The notes beneath the pieces are model-generated. The model ran no database searches and had not been told where the DNA came from. It saw only the letters and a list, made by a program, of their open reading frames with translations. From contig CAVHYP010000038.1 in NCBI GenBank assembly GCA_963640465.1, positions 1 to 26,132 on the forward strand: a stretch of DNA of 26,132 nucleotides. The letters run 5' to 3'. The stretch comes from Colivivens sp963640465 (GTDB lineage: Bacteria; Bacteroidota; Bacteroidia; Bacteroidales; Bacteroidaceae). Each line of letters begins with the position of its first letter. The stretch's first letter is position 1. Shown piece after piece: positions 14,543-21,876 of this stretch. The position numbers were made by a program, and so were the translations under genes.

Positions 14543-14573
14543 CAAAGGTAGTCAAAAACGGAGACATACAAAA
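14543..14573 (-). promoter_or_regulatory. metF-holB promoter
   Basis: On the minus strand TTTTG (14573-14569) and TACCTTTG (14550-14543) are 18 bp apart, close to the Bacteroidetes consensus. The metF ATG is about 25 bases downstream, leaving a leader below 20 nt. Confidence 0.65.
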
Positions 14574-14635
14574 GAAAATGCACGGGTTTCGCAAAGAAAA
14601 GCAGAGATAAGGGTTCTCATTCATGAATATTTTCG

Positions 14636-14643
14636 TACCTTTG
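14636..14643 (+). promoter_or_regulatory. rplS promoter -7 box (TACCTTTG)
   Basis: TACCTTTG is an exact -7 match 87 bp upstream of the rplS ATG. No clean TTTG -33 box is seen. It is divergent from the metF promoter. Confidence 0.6.
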
Positions 14644-14653
14644 CACTCGCTTT

Positions 14654-14698
14654 AGCGAAGCCGCTGTCTGTGGAAGTGTAACAAGAGAATGCTTCGTT
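14654..14698 (+). promoter_or_regulatory. Possible structured leader of rplS
   Basis: Within the ~80-nt leader AGCGAAGC (14654-14661) can pair with GCTTCGTT (14691-14698, one G.U pair), enclosing about 29 nt. An alternative small hairpin CGCT-TT-AGCG overlaps the left arm. Two competing folds upstream of a ribosomal-protein gene fit an autoregulatory leader, but this is inference. Confidence 0.3.
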
Positions 14699-14729
14699 GG
14701 AACATTAACCCATAAAAAATTACAACAAA

Positions 14730-15095
14730 ATGGATTTGATTAAGATTGCCGAAGAGGCATTTGCTACGGGCAAGGAGTTCCCTAAGTTCAAAGCAGGTGA
14801 TACAATCACAGTTGCTTACAAGATCATCGAAGGTTCGAAGGAACGTATTCAGATGTATCGTGGTGTTGTCATCAAGATTACAGGTGAAGGCACAAAGAAG
14901 CGTTTCACTGTACGCAAGATGTCTGGAACAGTTGGTGTTGAGCGTATCTTCCCAATTGAGTCACCAAACATCGACAGTATCACTGTCAACAAAGTTGGTA
15001 AAGTTCGCCGTGCAAAACTCTACTATCTTCGTAACCTTACTGGTAAGAAGGCTCGTATCAAAGAGAAATTGGTACGCAAGAACGAAGCAGAATAA
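14730..15095 (+). CDS. rplS: 50S ribosomal protein L19
   Basis: 121 residues, normal length. Visible L19 features are FKAGDTITVAYKIIEG, RIQMYRGVVI, the FTVRKMSGTVGVERIFP block and the basic C-terminus (VRRAKLYYLRNLTGKKARIKE, shown here only in part by its key residues). It sits at the 30S-50S interface. It is monocistronic here, with its own promoter and terminator, not with rpsP/rimM/trmD as in many Proteobacteria. Confidence 0.97.
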   Translation: MDLIKIAEEAFATGKEFPKFKAGDTITVAYKIIEGSKERIQMYRGVVIKITGEGTKKRFTVRKMSGTVGVERIFPIESPNIDSITVNKVGKVRRAKLYYLRNLTGKKARIKEKLVRKNEAE

Positions 15096-15117
15096 AGGTT
15101 TCGCATTGCAAGAACAA

Positions 15118-15157
15118 AAAAACAGGAGACAGCACCAGTTGCTTGCCTCCTGTTTTT
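15118..15157. terminator. Bidirectional terminator after rplS
   Basis: AAAAACAGGAG (15118-15128) pairs with CTCCTGTTTTT (15147-15157). The arms carry an A-tract and a T-tract, so the hairpin works for rplS on the plus strand and could also stop transcripts of the lipoprotein gene ending at 15383 on the minus strand. Confidence 0.8.
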
Positions 15158-15222
15158 GTATTCGTTTGTTCCTATATGCCGCACCAGCACGTCCTCATCA
15201 GCACCATACTTCGTATTGCTTC

Positions 15223-15332
15223 ATACAACCGGTTGTCGAGCCCGATACAACCGGTCGCACAAGCCGATACAACCGGTTGTGTTAGCCCATACGAGCAATC
15301 GTGTTAGCCCATACGAGCGGTCACATAAATCG
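15223..15332. repeat. Five-unit 22-bp tandem array with ACAACCGGTTGT palindromes
   Basis: Units start exactly 22 bp apart at 15223, 15245, 15267, 15289 and 15311, each beginning ATAC. The first three continue ATACAACCGGT; the last two read ATACGAGC. Most units end in AGCCC or AGCCG. Units 1 and 3 contain the 12-bp palindrome ACAACCGGTTGT, and unit 4 has the dyad ACGA-N4-TCGT at the same place. A degraded sixth unit may follow (15333-15354). The array lies between the convergent rplS and lipoprotein genes, with no spacers and no coding periodicity. Confidence 0.75.
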
Positions 15333-15382
15333 GATCCATCAATGGCCCGTTGTGCCGGCAGCAAAGCATGAATCCGTACTTA

Positions 15383-15955
15383 TCACTCACTGAATCTACT
15401 ACCACTCTTGACTACCCTACCAGTCTTCACGCTGTCGGCCGCAGCCCCATCGGAACGAGTCTTGGCATAATTGTAATAATAGTAGTAGTCATAGCCATTG
15501 TCATAGTCTATGTAATTGTCCCACGTGAAGTCACGAAGTTTGTCGAGCACAATACGCGTGTTTCCAATCATACCACCCAAATGATTGCGGTCGATATAAT
15601 AATCGTAGATCACACAGTCGAGCTCGTCTGCATAGTCATAGTCCATGTAGATGTTGCCGTCCCTCACACTCCAACGGAAGGAGAAGCTGCGCCATTCATA
15701 CGGTCCACGGTTGTAGAAATCCACCTGGTCGCCATAGCCACTCGTGAGTGTTGTGCGCACAAACCGGATATTGGTGTATTGGGCGTCGTATTCCATACTA
15801 TATGGGCCATACTTGTCTGCGCCTTCATACACATAATACATTCCCATGTCACCGTCCCATTCCCCTTCAAGACGATAGGCGATTTCAGTGTCTTCGTCAC
15901 ACGACATGCAAACCATTGCAGTCAGGGCAATCAACAGAGCTGTTATCTTCTTCAT
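15383..15955 (-). CDS. Acidic, tyrosine-rich lipoprotein of unknown function
   Basis: 190 residues from ATG 15955. A lipoprotein signal (KKITALLIALTAMVCMSC) ends at the likely lipidated C19. The next residues DEDTE resemble the acidic export signal that sends Bacteroidetes lipoproteins to the cell surface. The body is beta-rich, with Tyr/Asp-rich strands (YMDYDYADELDCVIYDYY) and a low-complexity DYDNGYDYYYYYNYAK segment near the end. It may be a lipocalin- or beta-sandwich-like fold, but I recognise no family. An upstream ATG at 15997 would add 14 residues, but it lies immediately downstream of the -7 box (16002-15995), about where transcription would begin, so 15955 is preferred. Confidence 0.78.
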   Translation of the reverse strand: MKKITALLIALTAMVCMSCDEDTEIAYRLEGEWDGDMGMYYVYEGADKYGPYSMEYDAQYTNIRFVRTTLTSGYGDQVDFYNRGPYEWRSFSFRWSVRDGNIYMDYDYADELDCVIYDYYIDRNHLGGMIGNTRIVLDKLRDFTWDNYIDYDNGYDYYYYYNYAKTRSDGAAADSVKTGRVVKSGSRFSE

Positions 15956-15994
15956 AAGCGTAAATAATTTTGAGTTTACATTATGTTCACATGG

Positions 15995-16002
15995 CAAAGG
16001 TA
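15995..16002 (-). promoter_or_regulatory. Promoter -7 box (TACCTTTG) of the acidic lipoprotein gene
   Basis: The minus strand reads TACCTTTG at 16002-15995, 39 bp upstream of the chosen start. No -33 match at the usual distance. Confidence 0.55.
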
Positions 16003-16049
16003 ATACTTTTTGGATTCATACAGATAGGGAAAGGCATATTTCTATGAGG

Positions 16050-16074
16050 AAAAATCCTTTGGACAGCCAAAGGA
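16050..16074 (-). terminator. Terminator of the DUF1599-to-dnaG operon
   Basis: On the minus strand TCCTTTGG (16074-16067) pairs with CCAAAGGA (16062-16055) around a four-base loop, then five T (16054-16050). It is 17 bp past the dnaG stop and upstream of the next promoter. Confidence 0.8.
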
Positions 16075-16090
16075 CACAGCACAAGACGCA

Positions 16091-18106
16091 TCACGAAACG
16101 ACACGCTGTCCCAATATCTTTGCAAGTTTCTTCTTGATGCCCATCAACCGCATCTGCTCCTGGAGCAAACCAGTAAGTTTCTCGCTGTCATTGGCAATGG
16201 ACGGGTCTGCCAACTGCTTGACAATTTCATTCACTGCATTTGCAACAACCACATTCTTGTATTCCACAAGCATTTTGCTGATATCCGAAGCCACAACAGT
16301 GTCTGCCTTGCCCTCTTCTTTGTGGGAAAGCATGTAACGGTCGCTCAGCAAACGGAATGCCTCATGACTGAACTCCTCATCGGAGCTGTTGAGGAAAAAC
16401 TGACTGACACTGAATCCATCCTGTTGTTCTGCATTAGTTACGGCATCAAGCATTTGGGCATAGAGCGGAGTACGGAACGTCAATCCGTCCACCTTCAGTT
16501 CGTTTGCAATATAATCGATTATGGAAACAGTCTGTTCGTTGCTCTGTCCTCCATTGAACGCAAGCATCTGCTCACCGCTACGCACAATTGTCTGCATTAT
16601 GATTTGTTCCATCTGTTGAAACCTGCGTACCTCTTCTGTCTGGGTCGACTCCACAAGCATAGCTGTCTGCTCCGGTTCGGCAGAAGCACTGGCAGCGGTC
16701 GCATCATCCTGTTCTGCACTTTCATCAGGAGCAGTCCCATTCAAGAACTGCTTGCGCTGTTCTTCGCGTTCTTTCTCCACCTGGCGTTGCTCTGCATTAT
16801 ACTCACGCCTTTTCTTTATCTGGCGCAGCAACAGTCTCTCGTCGACTTTCAGCATCTCGCTGCAACGATGTACATACACCGAACGCTCGATCTCCTCCGG
16901 TACAACGGCAATCGACTCCACGATACTGCGTATCAGGTCCGACATCTTACTCGGGTCGTTTTTTGCCTCAGCCATCAGCAAATTGGTCTTGAACGTGATG
17001 AAATCCACCTGGTGAGTATTCACATACTCCTTGAACTCAGCCGCAGTATGCTTGCGAGCAAAGGAGTCGGGGTCATCATTATCGGGCAACAACAGTATCT
17101 TGATGCGCATGCCACGGGAAAGAAGTATGTCGGTGCCTCGCAAGGCAGCTTTCTGCCCTGCGGCATCTCCGTCATAAAGAAGCGTGATGTTGTTGGTGAA
17201 ACGGCGAAGGATGTTTGCCTGATCCACGCTCAAGGCTGTGCCCGAGTTGGCAACCACATTCTCTATTCCACACTGATGCATGGAAATAACATCGGTGTAT
17301 CCCTCCACCATGAACACATTGTCACACTTGGATATTTCCTTCTTTGCCTGGTAAAGTCCGTAGAGTTCCTTTGCCTTATGGTAAATCTCCGATTCCGACG
17401 AGTTGATGTATTTCTGAACCACGCCCTTGGTTCTCGAATCAAGGACGCGTCCTCCGAAACCTACTATCTTGCCAGTAATGCCAAACCACGGGAAGATTAC
17501 CCTGCCATGATATTTGTCGTAGTACGTTCCGTTGTCTTTCTTTATCACAAGCCCTGTCTTGACCAGATACTCCTCTTTATATCCTTCTTTCAGTGCAGCC
17601 TTAGCCATGGCATCACTTGCCGTAGGGGAAAATCCCAAACGGAACTTCTCGATGATGTCATCACGGAATCCTCTGCTACGGAAATAGACCTGTCCTATGG
17701 ACTTGCCTTCATCGGTATTCAACAGAACGTCATGGAAGTAATTGCTTGCCCATTCATTGACCACGAACATGCTTTCGCGTTCGCTCTGCGTTCTCCTCTC
17801 CTCATCGGTCATCTCACGTTCCTCAACCTCAATGCCATATCTGCCTGCAAGGAACTTGAGGGCTTCGTAGTAGTTGAGCTGTTCAATCTTCATGATGAAA
17901 TGCACCACGTCACCTCCCTCGCCACAGGCAAAGCACTTGCATATACCGCGTGAAGGGGAAACATAGAATGAAGGCGTTGAATCGTCATGGAAAGGACACA
18001 ATCCGCGATAGCTGGAACCTGCACGGCGAAGCGTCACATACTTGGAAACAATATCCTCAATATGTGCAGCGTTCCTGATACGTTCGATTGTAGACGGGGA
18101 AATCAA
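16091..18106 (-). CDS. dnaG: DNA primase
   Basis: 671 residues. It makes the RNA primers for the replication fork. The N-terminal CHC2 zinc finger is C37-x2-H40-x17-C58-x2-C61. The TOPRIM core includes VEGYTD (E268) and YDGDAAGQKA (D312, D314). The C-terminal part (about 440-671), expected to contact the DnaB helicase, contains a Glu/Gln-rich linker and helices and is less conserved. The start is TTG at 18106: no ATG occurs in frame between the folE stop and the zinc finger, and the first in-frame ATG would remove the finger. It begins 15 bp after folE and is probably the last gene of a long operon ending at the hairpin at 16050-16074. Confidence 0.96.
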   Translation of the reverse strand: MISPSTIERIRNAAHIEDIVSKYVTLRRAGSSYRGLCPFHDDSTPSFYVSPSRGICKCFACGEGGDVVHFIMKIEQLNYYEALKFLAGRYGIEVEEREMTDEERRTQSERESMFVVNEWASNYFHDVLLNTDEGKSIGQVYFRSRGFRDDIIEKFRLGFSPTASDAMAKAALKEGYKEEYLVKTGLVIKKDNGTYYDKYHGRVIFPWFGITGKIVGFGGRVLDSRTKGVVQKYINSSESEIYHKAKELYGLYQAKKEISKCDNVFMVEGYTDVISMHQCGIENVVANSGTALSVDQANILRRFTNNITLLYDGDAAGQKAALRGTDILLSRGMRIKILLLPDNDDPDSFARKHTAAEFKEYVNTHQVDFITFKTNLLMAEAKNDPSKMSDLIRSIVESIAVVPEEIERSVYVHRCSEMLKVDERLLLRQIKKRREYNAEQRQVEKEREEQRKQFLNGTAPDESAEQDDATAASASAEPEQTAMLVESTQTEEVRRFQQMEQIIMQTIVRSGEQMLAFNGGQSNEQTVSIIDYIANELKVDGLTFRTPLYAQMLDAVTNAEQQDGFSVSQFFLNSSDEEFSHEAFRLLSDRYMLSHKEEGKADTVVASDISKMLVEYKNVVVANAVNEIVKQLADPSIANDSEKLTGLLQEQMRLMGIKKKLAKILGQRVVS

Positions 18107-18121
18107 TGATAGAAAAATGGT

Positions 18122-18709
18122 TTATCGATGGTTTATACTTGCGTAGAACTCATTGCGCTTATTCACATCCTCAAACTCACCCTTGAAGTCGGAAGTGACA
18201 GTGACCGATCCTTGTTTCTCAACACCACGCATCTGCATGCACATGTGTTGAGCCTCGACCACTACCATCACCCCACGTGGATTGAGTGCATCCTGGATAC
18301 ACTGACACAATTCGCGAGTGAATCTCTCCTGCACCTGCAGGCGATGTGACAATATATCCACCACACGCGGAATCTTGCTCAGACCCACAATCGATCCATT
18401 GGGGATGTAAGCCACATGCACACATCCAAAGAACGGCAACATATGGTGCTCGCACAGCGAATAGAACTCAATATCCTTGACTGTCACAACATTTGAGAAT
18501 TCCTCCTTAAACTTCGCTGAATTCAACACAGCGATAGGATCGTGGTGATAGCCGTCGGTCAGTTGGAGCATGCATTTGGCGACCCTCTCCGGTGTTTTCA
18601 ACAGCCCTTCACGATGCACATCCTCACCCAACACATTCAATGTTGCTTCAACCAACTTTCCCAACTCCTCGACTTGAGTCTGTTTGTCTCCAAATGAAAT
18701 ATTAAACAT
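18122..18709 (-). CDS. folE: GTP cyclohydrolase I
   Basis: 195 residues. It converts GTP to 7,8-dihydroneopterin triphosphate, the first step of folate (and queuosine-related) biosynthesis. The zinc ligands are present: C86 and H89 in SLCEHHMLPFFG, and C157 in VVVEAQHMCMQMRG. GLSKIPRVVD (109-118) and QERFTREL are also typical of the type IA enzyme. It lies 29 bp after the SPOR gene and 15 bp before dnaG, so co-transcription is likely. The pairing with metF elsewhere in the window (one-carbon metabolism) is probably coincidental. Confidence 0.97.
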   Translation of the reverse strand: MFNISFGDKQTQVEELGKLVEATLNVLGEDVHREGLLKTPERVAKCMLQLTDGYHHDPIAVLNSAKFKEEFSNVVTVKDIEFYSLCEHHMLPFFGCVHVAYIPNGSIVGLSKIPRVVDILSHRLQVQERFTRELCQCIQDALNPRGVMVVVEAQHMCMQMRGVEKQGSVTVTSDFKGEFEDVNKRNEFYASINHR

Positions 18710-18738
18710 AGTTACACGTCAAAAAGTTACAGATTGCT

Positions 18739-19284
18739 TCATTGTCTCTCACCAATCGGCACATAGATTTCGCTCTTGACGACCATTGCACCGTCAATGC
18801 CCTTGGCTTTTATCTTATGCATGTACGCTGAAGCATCTTCATAATTAGTAAAGTCTCCAATACGGCATCTCCAATGAAGCGACTCGAATGAAGTGTATGC
18901 CCGCAACTCGGGAAACATATTGGTCACTTTCGTTCCCATCCTCTGGGCCTTGGATTGGTCTGCCCTCTGGTTGCCGCCGAAATAGACCTGCACTCGATAG
19001 CCGCGCATCTTCTGATGCATTCCGGACTCCTTGCCCTTGATTTCATCAGCATCCTGTCTGACCTTCGATTCTGTGGTCAAAGCATTCACCTTGGAGGTAG
19101 TTGCCAACGAACTTGGTACAACCTCTACTCCATTGATGATGTCAGTCAGTCTGGAGTCCTGTTCTACCTTAATGTCACCCTGTCCATCGACGTGAGCCTC
19201 CAGTTGGCCAATAAAACCAGTTTGAGCCCTCATGGAAGCACTGGCTACCATGAAGGCCAAAACTGCGAGTGGCAATACTTTCAT
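18739..19284 (-). CDS. SPOR-domain envelope protein
   Basis: 181 residues from ATG 19284. A longer frame upstream overlaps tpiA and is ignored, because the signal peptide (MKVLPLAVLAFMVASASMRA, cleavage before QTGF) starts here. A central linker (about 40-90) precedes a SPOR domain (about 94-175) with GYRVQVYFGGNQ, an Arg/Lys-rich helix and WRCRIGDFTNYEDASAYM. SPOR domains bind denuded-glycan peptidoglycan at division sites, so a periplasmic cell-wall role is likely. It sits between tpiA (37 bp) and folE (29 bp), an order I recall as usual in Bacteroidales. Confidence 0.85.
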   Translation of the reverse strand: MKVLPLAVLAFMVASASMRAQTGFIGQLEAHVDGQGDIKVEQDSRLTDIINGVEVVPSSLATTSKVNALTTESKVRQDADEIKGKESGMHQKMRGYRVQVYFGGNQRADQSKAQRMGTKVTNMFPELRAYTSFESLHWRCRIGDFTNYEDASAYMHKIKAKGIDGAMVVKSEIYVPIGERQ

Positions 19285-19321
19285 CAGAAATGTATTTTTA
19301 CTGAAACAATAGTTTGTCTTC

Positions 19322-20080
19322 TTATTTCCAAGCGTCAATGATGCCCTTAAAGTCGGCTGCCTTAAGAGAAGCGCCACCGATAAGACCACCATCAATGTCT
19401 TTCTTTGCGAAGAGTTCAGGAGCGTTTGAAGCCTTGCAAGAGCCACCGTAAAGGATTGATGTGTTCTCTGCTACTTCATTGCCATACTTCTCTGCAACGA
19501 TGCTGCGGATGTAAGCATGGATTTCCTCTGCCTGGTCTGAAGTGGCAGTCTTGCCTGTTCCGATTGCCCAGATTGGCTCGTATGCAATCACAATCTTTGA
19601 GAAGTCTTCTGCTGAAAGATGGAACACGCTTCCTTCGAGTTCTGCCTTTACAACTGCGTTCTGCTCGTTTGCTTCACGCTGTGCAAGACTCTCACCGATA
19701 CAGAAGATAATCTTCAGTCCGTTTGCAAGAGCGAGGTCTACCTTTTCCTTGAGAATCTCTGGAGTCTCGTGATAGTACTCACGACGCTCTGAGTGACCGA
19801 GGATTACATATTCTGCGCCTGTAGACTTAACCATCTCTGCGCTTACTTCACCAGTGAAAGCGCCTGAAGCCTTGTCTGCGCAGTTCTCTGCTCCAAGACC
19901 GATAACGGTGTGGTCGATTATGTTTGAAACGGTTGCAAGATGAATGAACGGTGTGCAGATAACTACATCACAATTAGGTTTCTCAGCCTTAAGAATGTCA
20001 TTCAGTTCTGTTGCCAAAGCAACACCTTCCTGCAGGTTCTTGTTCATCTTCCAGTTGCCTGCTACGATTTTTTTTCTCAT
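19322..20080 (-). CDS. tpiA: Triosephosphate isomerase
   Basis: 252 residues, full length. It interconverts glyceraldehyde 3-phosphate and dihydroxyacetone phosphate in glycolysis. The catalytic residues are visible: N9 and K11 in AGNWKMN, H96 in ILGHSERR, and E168 in YEPIWAIGTGK; the phosphate-binding YGGS and GGLIGGASL motifs are near the C-terminus. An AAAGGA ribosome-binding-like sequence precedes the ATG. It follows the DoxX-type gene by 29 bp and belongs to the same probable operon. Confidence 0.98.
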   Translation of the reverse strand: MRKKIVAGNWKMNKNLQEGVALATELNDILKAEKPNCDVVICTPFIHLATVSNIIDHTVIGLGAENCADKASGAFTGEVSAEMVKSTGAEYVILGHSERREYYHETPEILKEKVDLALANGLKIIFCIGESLAQREANEQNAVVKAELEGSVFHLSAEDFSKIVIAYEPIWAIGTGKTATSDQAEEIHAYIRSIVAEKYGNEVAENTSILYGGSCKASNAPELFAKKDIDGGLIGGASLKAADFKGIIDAWK

Positions 20081-20109
20081 TTTCTTATTCCTTTAATATT
20101 AATACTGTG

Positions 20110-21258
20110 TTATTTATCGTCTATTGTAAGTGTATGTATCTCATCTGTGGCGGGGAAGTTCCAACTACTCCATTTGCCAACAATCTTGCCGTCCTTCAGC
20201 ATTATCAGTCCTGGGTTGGACCTCACCATCGTCTGCAATGTCTCCTCGTCAGACGAGTATATTATGTATTCCGCTCCTGTGTAGTCTATCCATCTGTCTT
20301 GTGCTGACTGGTCGGATGCTGTCAGACAGTAGAACTCCATATCCTCTGCCTGCGAATAGTCATACAGGTCGTTTATCCTGTCCATGATGCTCTCGTCCGC
20401 CCTGCGCAAATCGGGGGCAACAAGCAGGAATATGTAACCGTCGATCTGCAGGATATCGGAAGTGATGTCCACATCGTCTTCCATGATGAAGAGACCCAGC
20501 TGTGCATCTTTGTCCCCTCCTCCAACCTGTCGGCTGCGTGTCTCGACATAAGTCCAAGTGGAGTCGGGATCATCATCGTTCATTCCCAGTTCTATTGTCC
20601 GTCCGTCCTTCTCAAACACAACTGTGTTCTCAAACTTCGGGCGTTGTCCGTCCGCGCCTTCCACCATTGCCCTCAAGTCTGCCCCCACCTTGTAAGGGCG
20701 GGAATCAATCATCGGCAAGGCATAGATGCAATAAAGCGCATAGACTATTATGCCCAAGCTCAGTATCGTGGACAGGATCCAATAGAACCTCTTGCTTATA
20801 ATCTGCACCTGTTGGTCGTGCCACCGTGTAATCATAGCTGCAGCGCCGAGCAGTACGATATTCTTCAGCAGGGTCTGTCCGTTGGTAAGGACAATCGCAT
20901 CACCGAAACAGCCGCAATCTTTCACCGGGTTGGCAATGTAGATATAGACCGTGAAGATGGTCATGAGTGACATGAATGTCAGGGTCAACCTTGACACCCA
21001 TTTGCGTCTCATACCAAAGAACAGATACAAACCAAGAGTAAATTCAAAGAACGAAAGGGCAATTGCCATCATCACCAGGAACAAGCCTGGTATAGTTGGG
21101 AACGACCACGCATTCAGATAGTCTTCTATCTTCAGCACAGTGCCTAACGGATCGTTTGCCTTTACGAATCCGGAAAAGAGGAACGTGGCTGCCAAAAGGA
21201 AGCGGCATACATTGACAGCAACAGCTCTCACCACCGTCAGTTTCCTGGTTGCGCTCAT
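20110..21258 (-). CDS. DoxX/BT_3928-type membrane protein with thioredoxin-like C-terminal domain
   Basis: 382 residues. The N-terminal half has a DoxX/MauE-like bundle of four to five membrane helices (about 12-34, 58-83, 93-110, 130-146, 158-180), with FSGFVKANDP after helix 1 and a C115-G-C117-F-G motif in the periplasmic or loop region after PVKD. The C-terminal half (about 190-382) looks like a thioredoxin-like fold without a CxxC pair (GYIFLLVAPDL, MLKDGKIVGKW). This architecture matches what is called the BT_3928 family in Bacteroidetes; function is unproven, with a redox or electron-transfer link suggested by the DoxX fold. Its start overlaps the DUF1599 stop by four bases, so the two are coupled. 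Confidence 0.82.
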   Translation of the reverse strand: MSATRKLTVVRAVAVNVCRFLLAATFLFSGFVKANDPLGTVLKIEDYLNAWSFPTIPGLFLVMMAIALSFFEFTLGLYLFFGMRRKWVSRLTLTFMSLMTIFTVYIYIANPVKDCGCFGDAIVLTNGQTLLKNIVLLGAAAMITRWHDQQVQIISKRFYWILSTILSLGIIVYALYCIYALPMIDSRPYKVGADLRAMVEGADGQRPKFENTVVFEKDGRTIELGMNDDDPDSTWTYVETRSRQVGGGDKDAQLGLFIMEDDVDITSDILQIDGYIFLLVAPDLRRADESIMDRINDLYDYSQAEDMEFYCLTASDQSAQDRWIDYTGAEYIIYSSDEETLQTMVRSNPGLIMLKDGKIVGKWSSWNFPATDEIHTLTIDDK

Positions 21259-21794
21259 TCTCCGAAATCCAGCTTTATCAGTCCGAAGATTGAATAGTTG
21301 ATCATATCCAAGTAGTTGGCATCAATTCCTTCTGACACCAGCGTCTTACCGTCATGGCCTTCTATCTCCTTTGTCCTGTTCAGTTTTTGGAGTATAAGGT
21401 CGGTGTACGAGCTGACACGCATGGAGCGCCAAGCCTCGTCGTAATCGTGGTTTTTCTTGAGCATAAGTTCCAGGGCGGCCTTGGCATACTTGTCGTAGTA
21501 CGTCATTGCTTCCTCGGCAGTCATGTCAATCTTGTCTACACAACCTTTCTCCAACTGAATCAGTCCCACAATGCCATAATTGACAATAGCCTGAAACTCG
21601 GGATAAATTCCCTCGCCAACCAATGTCACGCCCTTGATTTCAAGGCTACGTATGCGCTTTGCCTTTATCAGAATCTGATCTGTAACAGACGAAGGACGCA
21701 ATATGCGCCACGAAGCGCCGTAGTCGATTAGTTTCTTCGAAAACACGTCGCGGCACTTTGCCACCTCTTCTTCAAACTGTGCTGGAGTATCCAT
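21255..21794 (-). CDS. DUF1599-family protein (nucleotide-modification-associated type)
   Basis: 179 residues from ATG 21794 (MDTPAQFEEEVAKC). An in-frame TTG at 21815 overlaps the -7 promoter box and is rejected. The protein consists of two similar halves (about 12-82 and 100-179): DYGASWRILRPSSVTDQILIKA matches DYDEAWRSMRVSSYTDLILQKL by position, and both end in NYGIVGLIQL or NYSIFGLIKL. DUF1599 has been grouped with nucleotide-modification-associated domains by computational work; the activity here is unknown. First gene of the probable operon DUF1599, DoxX-type, tpiA, SPOR, folE, dnaG, with the promoter at 21813-21843. Confidence 0.85.
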   Translation of the reverse strand: MDTPAQFEEEVAKCRDVFSKKLIDYGASWRILRPSSVTDQILIKAKRIRSLEIKGVTLVGEGIYPEFQAIVNYGIVGLIQLEKGCVDKIDMTAEEAMTYYDKYAKAALELMLKKNHDYDEAWRSMRVSSYTDLILQKLNRTKEIEGHDGKTLVSEGIDANYLDMINYSIFGLIKLDFGE

Positions 21795-21812
21795 AAACCG
21801 TCTATTTATTGG

Positions 21813-21843
21813 CAAAGGTAAGGCTTTTTATTGTCACGGCAAA
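21813..21843 (-). promoter_or_regulatory. Promoter of the DUF1599-tpiA-folE-dnaG operon
   Basis: On the minus strand TTTG (21843-21840) and TACCTTTG (21820-21813) are 19 bp apart, a full match to the Bacteroidetes consensus. The ATG at 21794 lies about 18 bases downstream. Confidence 0.75.
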
Positions 21844-21844
21844 A

Positions 21845-21876
21845 TAATAATGCCCAAACTGAATAGTCCGGGCATT
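21845..21876 (-). terminator. Weak terminator of the peptidase gene
   Basis: On the minus strand AATGCCC (21876-21870) pairs with GGGCATT (21855-21849), 14-base loop, followed by ATTATTTT that runs into the -33 box of the next promoter. A second small dyad GGCATTATGCC is at 21894-21904. Confidence 0.45.

Noticed and set aside
16322..17953. 543-codon open frame on the plus strand opposite dnaG
   Set aside because: dnaG on the minus strand is certain. The antisense frame has no promoter, no recognisable domain and a composition typical of the complement of a conserved gene.
19285..19446. N-terminal extension of the SPOR protein
   Set aside because: The extended frame overlaps the end of tpiA and would bury the clear signal peptide that begins at 19284.
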